A stretch of 31,085 nucleotides of DNA from assembly GCA_003537645.1 (NCBI GenBank), contig DPRM01000045.1, forward strand, positions 1-31,085. Reading direction: 5' to 3'. Origin of the DNA: Prolixibacteraceae bacterium (GTDB lineage Bacteria; Bacteroidota; Bacteroidia; Bacteroidales; Prolixibacteraceae). Both the position numbers and the translations under genes were made by a program. Shown one piece after another: positions 25,487 to 31,085 of this stretch. The notes beneath the pieces are model-generated. The model did no database searches and was not told where the DNA came from. It saw only the letters and a program-made list of their open reading frames with translations. Position 1 is the first letter of the stretch; each line of letters opens with the position of its first letter.

Positions 25487-28400
25487 ATGAAAAAAAAGAT
25501 GAAAATCTGTTGTTCGGCCCTTGCCGGACACCGAAAAACCTTTAGAATTATGCGGGTTTCACTATTTCTTATCCTGATAAGCGCTTTCCAGGTCCTTGCA
25601 GGAGTCAGTTATTCACAAACGACACGCTTGTCGTTGAACATGAAAAACACAACAGTGAGGGAAGTACTTGGACAGATTGAAGACCGGAGTGACTTCTATT
25701 TTCTGTATAACAACCAACTAATTGATGTAGAGCGCAAAGTTGACGTTGATGTTACAAACGAAAAAATCGACAACATACTTGCGAAACTCTTTGACGATGG
25801 AACTGTCAACGTTTTAATCCGCGACCGCCACATTATTATTACACCTGCCGGGGGTGCATCGGTATTACAGCAACAAAAATCGATTACCGGAAAAGTAACC
25901 GACAATTCGGGAATTGAATTGCCCGGCGTTACGGTTGTTATAAAAGGAACCCAAACAGGAACCGTCACATCAGGCGATGGAAGTTTTTCGCTTGCCGGCT
26001 TTCCTGAAAATGCAACCCTGCAATTTTCGTTTATTGGCATGAAAAGTCAGGAAGTTTTTGTGGGCAACAAAAGTAATCTGGCAGTTGTAATGGAAGTTGA
26101 AACCTTTGGTGTTGACGAAGTTGTTGTTACCGCACTTGGTATAAAACGATCGGAAAAAGCGCTGGGATATGCTGTTCAGAAAGTATCGGGCGAAGTTTTA
26201 ACCACGGTAAAAGGAATAGATGTTGCAACCTCGTTAACCGGCAAAGTTGCAGGCTTAATGGTAAAAAACAGTACGGAGTTTACTGCTGAACCCTCCATCG
26301 AAATTCGTGGTGAGCAACCTTTGCTGGTAATCGACGGAGTTCCTTATGGCAACATGAGCCTGCGCGATGTTCCTTCCGACGATATTGAAAGTATAAATGT
26401 GCTGAAAGGCGCCACTGCTTCCGCTCTTTATGGCTACAGAGGCGCAAGTGGTGCAATTATGGTTACCACTTTCCGTGGAAGCGCAAATAAAGGTTTATCA
26501 GTTTCGGTAAACAGCAGCACCATGTTTACAGCCGGATACCTTGCCATTCCTGAATTGCAATCGCAATATGGAAGAGCGCTTAAAACCAATACCGACGGAA
26601 CTTTGCAGTATGTGCAATCCGGAGATGGTTCATGGGGAGCTCCAATGGAAGGACAAAGCGTGATTCAATGGGATCCGATCTCAAAAACCATGATGGCAAT
26701 GCCCTACAACGCGGTAGGAAAAGATAATTTCAAGAATTTTCTGGAACAGGGCTACATTATTAATAACAATGTGAACCTTGTTCAGCAAGGTGAGTTGGGC
26801 AGTTTCCGTACTTCTGCTACCTGGGTCGAAAATAAAGGTCAATATCCAAATTCGGTTTTCGATAAAATCACCTACAGCATTGGTGGCGAAATGAAAATAA
26901 ACAAATTCTCATTGTCGTCGAGCATGTCGTACAATAAGCAAACCTCGCCAAATACCGGATTTAGCGGCTATACCGGTTATGATCCGATGTATGCTTTGCT
27001 GATATGGTCGGCTACCGACTGGGATATTCGTCAGTACAAAGATTACTGGGTTATTCCGAACGAAACTCAAAACTCCAGCTATACGGCAGGTAACAACAAT
27101 CCGTATTTCGACCGTTATGAACGTACGCACAGTGTAAACAAAGATATTCTAAATGGAACTTTGGCACTGACTTACGATTTTACTCCCTGGTTGAAAGGAA
27201 CTCTTCGCACAGGTTATGATACCTACAGCAACCGTCAGGAAATCAACATTTCAAAAGGTTCGTTTCAGGGCGCAGGCAGCGGAAGAGTACTTGATGGAGG
27301 AACCGAAGTATGGGGAGAATCGCAAAAAGGTTCGTATAATCAGGGAATTGGCCGCGGTTACAGCAGCAACAACGATTTGATTTTCACAGCAGAGCAGAAA
27401 ATCAGTGATTTTACTTTTGAAGGATTATTGGGAGGATCGTTATACTACGGACAGGATGAAGGTATTGAGGCATTGACAAAAGGCGGCCTTTCAATCCCCG
27501 CATTCTATTCATTAAAAGCCTCCATCAATCCGGTGTTTGTTCAATCCAGAATTTTCAAACGACAGGTAAACAGCGTATATGGCCGTTTTGGTGTGTCATG
27601 GAAAAACATAGCTTTCGCCGAAACAACTTTAAGAAACGACTGGGTGTCAACCTTGCCCGAATCCACCCGTTCGTACTCCTATCCATCGGTATCCGGAAGT
27701 TTTATTGTATCCGAATTACTGCCTGAAATGGATTGGCTTTCGATGTGGAAAATCCGCAGTTCATGGGTAACGGTAAAAAATCCTGCCGCTATCTATGCAA
27801 TCAACTCTGTTTTTGGAATTACCAACAATGCATGGGGAACTTTAAGTTCGGCTACCTTGCCAACGTCAATCAGGGGAACCGATGTGTTGCCTGAATCTTC
27901 AGCTACTTTCGAAATTGGTTCTGTTGTGAATTTGTTAAAGAACCGTGCTTCAGTTGATGTTACCTACTACAGCAAAAGAATGTACGATTTCCTGAAATCG
28001 GCAGGGATTAGCCCCGCTTCAGGATTCTCTACCAACTACATCAATATCGACGAAGAGATTACCCGCAGAGGTGTTGAAGTTACAGTAAATGCCACCCCGG
28101 TTAAAAACAATGACTGGCGATGGGATGTATCATTCAACTGGTCGAAATATGCAAGATACTTCACACAACTCGATTCTGTATATTCAGCTGACAAGCCTTG
28201 GGTAAAAGTTGGAGAAAGAGCCGATGCATATGTACTTCGCGATTACCTGAAAGATCCTGAAGGCAATATTATTCACAATGCCAGCGGATTGCCACTTTAT
28301 TCAGCTTACGATTCGAAATACGGGTACAGCGATCCCGATTGGATTTGGGGTGCTGGAACTTCGCTTAAATACAAAAACCTGGTAATGAGCATCTCGATGG

Positions 28401-28924
28401 ATGGCCGGGTAGGTGGTTTGGCGCAAACAACTACCGAAATGTATATGTGGCGTGCGGGTGGACACCCAAATTCGCTTACCGAAGCGAGATACCTTGACGC
28501 AACCAAACCCGGAACAAAAAACTATATTGGCGAAGGTGTAAAAGTAGTTTCAGGAGCTGCAACGTATGATACTTATGGAAATATCACCAGCGATACCCGT
28601 GTGTTCGCCCCCAATGATGTTGCCACCACATACAAATCGTACATCGAAAATCTGCACAAAGGCACAGCCTGGGGTGGATCTCCCTCAACAGTTGACCTTT
28701 ACAGTACAACTTTCCTGAAAATAAGGGAATTGTCGTTAACCTATTTCCTCCCTAAAAATATTTCAGCAAAAATAGGCGCCAGAGATGTTTCAGTTTCAGC
28801 TGTTGGTCAGAATGTTTTGCTTTGGGCTAAACAGTTCAAATACTCCGATCCTGATGGTGGTTCTGAAAACTTTGCCGACCCATCGCAAAGGTACATTGGA
28901 CTTAACGTGAAATTAGGTTTCTAA
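25487..28924 (+). CDS. susC-like: SusC-family TonB-dependent outer-membrane transporter with STN domain
   Basis: The 1145-aa protein starts with the long leader seen in STN-bearing SusC proteins (a basic, Cys-containing stretch, then a hydrophobic core ending VSYSQ). Domains in order are the STN signalling domain (about 48-118, VREVLGQIEDRSDFYFLYNN), a carboxypeptidase-regulatory-like beta domain (about 130-210, ITGKVTDNSGIELPGVTVVI), the plug (about 215-335, DVATSLTGKVAGLMV, LLVIDGVPYG) and a 22-strand barrel to the end. The STN domain should contact the FecR protein. The plug entry reads VVTALGIKRSEKALGYAVQK, the form usual for the SusC branch paired with SusD-like lipoproteins of the type encoded next. 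The imported substrate is unknown. Confidence 0.95.
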   Translation: MKKKMKICCSALAGHRKTFRIMRVSLFLILISAFQVLAGVSYSQTTRLSLNMKNTTVREVLGQIEDRSDFYFLYNNQLIDVERKVDVDVTNEKIDNILAKLFDDGTVNVLIRDRHIIITPAGGASVLQQQKSITGKVTDNSGIELPGVTVVIKGTQTGTVTSGDGSFSLAGFPENATLQFSFIGMKSQEVFVGNKSNLAVVMEVETFGVDEVVVTALGIKRSEKALGYAVQKVSGEVLTTVKGIDVATSLTGKVAGLMVKNSTEFTAEPSIEIRGEQPLLVIDGVPYGNMSLRDVPSDDIESINVLKGATASALYGYRGASGAIMVTTFRGSANKGLSVSVNSSTMFTAGYLAIPELQSQYGRALKTNTDGTLQYVQSGDGSWGAPMEGQSVIQWDPISKTMMAMPYNAVGKDNFKNFLEQGYIINNNVNLVQQGELGSFRTSATWVENKGQYPNSVFDKITYSIGGEMKINKFSLSSSMSYNKQTSPNTGFSGYTGYDPMYALLIWSATDWDIRQYKDYWVIPNETQNSSYTAGNNNPYFDRYERTHSVNKDILNGTLALTYDFTPWLKGTLRTGYDTYSNRQEINISKGSFQGAGSGRVLDGGTEVWGESQKGSYNQGIGRGYSSNNDLIFTAEQKISDFTFEGLLGGSLYYGQDEGIEALTKGGLSIPAFYSLKASINPVFVQSRIFKRQVNSVYGRFGVSWKNIAFAETTLRNDWVSTLPESTRSYSYPSVSGSFIVSELLPEMDWLSMWKIRSSWVTVKNPAAIYAINSVFGITNNAWGTLSSATLPTSIRGTDVLPESSATFEIGSVVNLLKNRASVDVTYYSKRMYDFLKSAGISPASGFSTNYINIDEEITRRGVEVTVNATPVKNNDWRWDVSFNWSKYARYFTQLDSVYSADKPWVKVGERADAYVLRDYLKDPEGNIIHNASGLPLYSAYDSKYGYSDPDWIWGAGTSLKYKNLVMSISMDGRVGGLAQTTTEMYMWRAGGHPNSLTEARYLDATKPGTKNYIGEGVKVVSGAATYDTYGNITSDTRVFAPNDVATTYKSYIENLHKGTAWGGSPSTVDLYSTTFLKIRELSLTYFLPKNISAKIGARDVSVSAVGQNVLLWAKQFKYSDPDGGSENFADPSQRYIGLNVKLGF

Positions 28925-28935
28925 AAAAAAAACAA

Positions 28936-28954
28936 GTGCTTATAAACAAAGCAC
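28936..28954 (+). other. Hairpin in the susC-susD spacer
   Basis: GTGCTT (28936-28941) pairs with AAGCAC (28949-28954) around a 7-nt loop, 11 nt after the susC stop. It may set relative transcript levels of the two genes through mRNA stability; there is no T-run. Confidence 0.4.
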
Positions 28955-28994
28955 ATCAGACTAAAATGTTTTTGAATTTTAATATACAAAACAG

Positions 28995-30521
28995 ATGAAA
29001 AAAATAAATAAAATAATAGGTTTAGGTCTTTCACTCCTGTTTATGCTGGTTGGCTGCGACCAGTTTGAGGAAATAAATACCAATCCCGACACTGTTACTC
29101 AGGCGAGTGCATCGATGGTAAGTACAAACGTAATTCTTGCCAATATCAAGTTTAACGGAAGAGATGCACATGCCTATCTTCAACCCAATGCCTTGTCGAA
29201 ATATTTGGGTTATGCCAACCAAAGTCAGATGGATCAGCAATACAATAAAATTGGAGGTGGCGGTTTTGGTTCGATGACCATTCTCCCGAATATTGATAAA
29301 ATGGTTGAATATGCCACCGGAACGACCATGGAAAATTCGTACAGAGGTCTGGCAAAATTCTCTCGTTCCTATATGTTCTATCAGCTCACCATGCAAATGG
29401 GCGACATTCCTTACAGCGAAACGAATATGGCTGCCACAGGTAATTACAGGCCAAAATATGATACACAGGAAGCTGTGTTTATTGGCATTTTGAACGAACT
29501 GAAAGAAGCCGACGCGTTTTTTGCAAAGGGAGTAGCCTTTGCAGGCGATCCGACTCCGTATAACGGCGACCCCAACAAATGGAGAAGAGCTTCAAACGCC
29601 TTTGCATTAAAGGTGCTGATGAGTTTAAGTAAAAAATCAGAAGTCGCTTCGCTGGATGTGAAAAACCGCTTTGCTGCAATTGTAAATGGTGGTTTCTTAC
29701 TCGAAAGCAATACCGGATTTCTGGGCCTGAATTATTCCGCAACAAATATGCATCCGTTGTCGGGTACCAACGATTTATTTACCAGCAGAACCGACATTAG
29801 CTCATTGCTGATTGACAATCTGAAAAATTTGAACGACCGTCGCCTTTTCTACGTGGCCGATCCGGCAGCAGCAAAAATTGCGGGCGGACTTGCCGAAACC
29901 GATATGAATGCCTACGTTGGAGCCGATGTTGCGATGGATTACAACAATCTGACTTCGGAACATTTAAAAGGAAACTTCTCGTTGATCAATTCGCGGTATC
30001 TGAAAGAAGCTGCCAGCGAACCCCGAATGATGGTTACTTATGCCGAGCAGCAATTAATTCTGGCTGAAGCACGGATCCTGGGATGGATATCAACAAGCAC
30101 TGCCAAAGACTATTACGAATCAGGAGTTAAATCGGCATTGGCTGCAATGATGGCTACCAAAGCAAGTTATGCGCACGGAAGAGCAATCGATCAGGCATAC
30201 ATTAACGGATATTTTACGGGCGAAGCTGCCTTTAAAGCAACAACAGCCGACCAGTTAAAACAGATTTGGATGCAACGCTATATTCTTAATTTTATGCAGG
30301 ATGCTGAGTCGAGTTATTTCGAATATCGCCGGAATAATTATCCTCCGTTCCCTGTAAATTCTACAACAAATCTGAATGAAAACAACCCGAACGGAATGCC
30401 AATGCGTTGGTTATACCCAAGTTCGGAAACCAATTACAACCGCGAAAACCTCATTGAAGCACTTAATCGCCAATATGAGGGGTACGATGAAGTGAACAAA
30501 CTCATGTGGCTATTGAAATAA
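28995..30521 (+). CDS. susD-like: SusD/RagB-like nutrient-binding outer-membrane lipoprotein
   Basis: The 508-aa protein has a lipoprotein signal peptide with lipobox LVGC (Cys21), followed by the acidic stretch DQFEE, which resembles a Bacteroidota surface-export signal. The body is of the SusD-like type 2 family: INTNPDTVTQAS near the N-terminus, MQMGDIPYSETN at about residue 135, WRRASNAFALKVLMSLSKKSE in a helical repeat, and a C-terminal WLYPSSETNYNREN. It should cap the SusC barrel and bind the ligand at the cell surface. It is 70 nt downstream of the susC gene in the same operon, and a terminator follows. Confidence 0.94.
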   Translation: MKKINKIIGLGLSLLFMLVGCDQFEEINTNPDTVTQASASMVSTNVILANIKFNGRDAHAYLQPNALSKYLGYANQSQMDQQYNKIGGGGFGSMTILPNIDKMVEYATGTTMENSYRGLAKFSRSYMFYQLTMQMGDIPYSETNMAATGNYRPKYDTQEAVFIGILNELKEADAFFAKGVAFAGDPTPYNGDPNKWRRASNAFALKVLMSLSKKSEVASLDVKNRFAAIVNGGFLLESNTGFLGLNYSATNMHPLSGTNDLFTSRTDISSLLIDNLKNLNDRRLFYVADPAAAKIAGGLAETDMNAYVGADVAMDYNNLTSEHLKGNFSLINSRYLKEAASEPRMMVTYAEQQLILAEARILGWISTSTAKDYYESGVKSALAAMMATKASYAHGRAIDQAYINGYFTGEAAFKATTADQLKQIWMQRYILNFMQDAESSYFEYRRNNYPPFPVNSTTNLNENNPNGMPMRWLYPSSETNYNRENLIEALNRQYEGYDEVNKLMWLLK

Positions 30522-30574
30522 TAATGTTTCTGCCTTTTGAGAAAAAGTAAATAAGTATATTTTTGAAGAATAAG

Positions 30575-30629
30575 AAATGTGGGCAGCGAAGGAGGCAAAT
30601 CGATTTCCGGAGTTGCCCACATTTATTTT
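30575..30629 (+). terminator. Terminator after the susCD operon
   Basis: An 11-bp perfect stem (30575-30585 with 30614-30624) encloses a 28-nt loop that can itself fold around AAATCGATTT. ATTTTA follows. The T-tract is broken but the stem is strong, and the position 53 nt after the SusD stop fits an operon end. Confidence 0.65.
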
Positions 30630-30646
30630 AAATGAACATCCGTAAA

Positions 30647-30752
30647 ATTGCCCAATGACATTGTCATTCAATTGTCATTTAGTAATCATTAAGTTGCCGG
30701 AAAATGACAACTGACTGACGCATAATGTCAAATAGGTATGCAAACGGACAAT
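30647..30752. repeat. Dyad array of phased GTCATT/AATGAC hexamers, copy 2
   Basis: Hexamers GTCATT at 30663 and 30674 and ATCATT at 30685 face AATGAC at 30703 and ACTGAC at 30714, all 11 bp apart and symmetric about 30696.5. The central 12 nt between the facing arms match those of copy 1 at 10 of 12 positions when reverse-complemented. The flank 30724-30750 matches 1400-1426 in inverted orientation. The last clear hexamer ends 64 nt before the ATG at 30784, the same distance as in copy 1. Copy 2 lacks about 25 nt, roughly two hexamer periods, relative to copy 1. Confidence 0.6.
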
Positions 30753-30783
30753 CATATTTTTTTATAATACTAAAACCTAAAGA

Positions 30784-31085
30784 ATGATGCGAACAATATT
30801 TCTTTTTCCCGCAATTTTCCTTTTCCTGATATTCATTCAGCCATCAACCGCACAAACCTCCGGTTCTGTAAATCAGGATAATTTCCTAAAAAATGGCGTA
30901 GTTGCTCACCGTGGAGCATGGAAAAATGACGGATTACCACAGAACTCGATCGCTTCGTTGAAAAAAGCAATTAGTCTGGAAGTTGCCGGATCGGAATTCG
31001 ACGTGCAACTAACCGCCGACGAAGTTTTGGTGCTTAACCACGACCCTGTTTATGAAGGAATGCACATCGAAAAAACAAAATATTC
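30784..31085 (+). CDS. Glycerophosphodiester phosphodiesterase family protein, 5' part only
   Basis: The reading frame runs from ATG 30784 off the end of the window (100 codons seen). A signal peptide ends near STAQT. The GDPD motifs follow in order: AHRGAW (His42, Arg43), SEFDVQLTADE with metal-ligand candidates Glu71 and Asp73, and NHDP (His86). The segment usually read PENT is PQNS, so the conserved Glu is Gln here. The family hydrolyses glycerophosphodiesters to glycerol-3-phosphate and an alcohol; the signal peptide points to the periplasm or beyond. A second ATG at 30787 is equally possible as the start. It follows the susCD operon after a terminator and the second hexamer array, so it probably has its own promoter. 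Confidence 0.85.
   Translation, partial: MMRTIFLFPAIFLFLIFIQPSTAQTSGSVNQDNFLKNGVVAHRGAWKNDGLPQNSIASLKKAISLEVAGSEFDVQLTADEVLVLNHDPVYEGMHIEKTKY

Overview
The window comes from a member of the Bacteroidota, probably a Bacteroidales/Marinilabiliales-type saprophyte; the exact genus cannot be read from the sequence. The evidence is an adjacent SusC/SusD pair, an ECF sigma factor with a FecR-type anti-sigma factor, weak Shine-Dalgarno signals, moderate AT bias, and six proteins that end in a type IX secretion (T9SS) C-terminal sorting domain.

Left half (139-16767): a xylan-degradation locus. A CE15-like glucuronoyl esterase (139-1392) comes first. A tight six-gene operon follows (1585-12849, gaps of 31 nt or less): CE6-like acetylxylan esterase, GH30_8-type glucuronoxylanase, Sde182-like nucleoside-hydrolase-fold protein, GH43, GH10, and a GH10-GH43 fusion. 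Together they could remove acetyl groups and glucuronoyl esters, cut glucuronoxylan at its (methyl)glucuronic acid branches, cut the bare backbone, and finish the oligosaccharides. Four products carry T9SS domains (cell surface or outside); the fusion, the Sde182-like protein and the CE15 protein do not (probably periplasm). An AT-rich AbiEi/AbiEii abortive-infection toxin-antitoxin pair (13104-14725), preceded by a strongly palindromic region, sits between this operon and a GH50/agarase-like clan-A hydrolase (14827-16767).

Right half (16916-31085): a secreted protein with three LamG domains, a secreted LamG-metallophosphoesterase related to it, a convergent APC-family amino acid permease, an ECF sigma factor, a 506-nt gap holding REP-like palindromes, a FecR anti-sigma factor, a SusC transporter with an STN signalling domain, a SusD-like lipoprotein, and the 5' part of a glycerophosphodiester phosphodiesterase cut by the window end. 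The phosphatase and phosphodiesterase around a sigma/anti-sigma-controlled SusCD pair suggest that this half may serve a phosphorylated substrate rather than xylan.

The most unusual signal is a pair of related, roughly 105-130 bp intergenic elements at 1400-1530 and 30647-30752. Each holds GTCATT hexamers at 10-11 bp spacing facing AATGAC hexamers at about the same spacing around one dyad. The copies are in inverted orientation, and the last hexamer of each ends 64 nt before a start codon (CE6-like gene; phosphodiesterase gene). They could be a regulator's binding array, a mobile palindromic repeat, or both.
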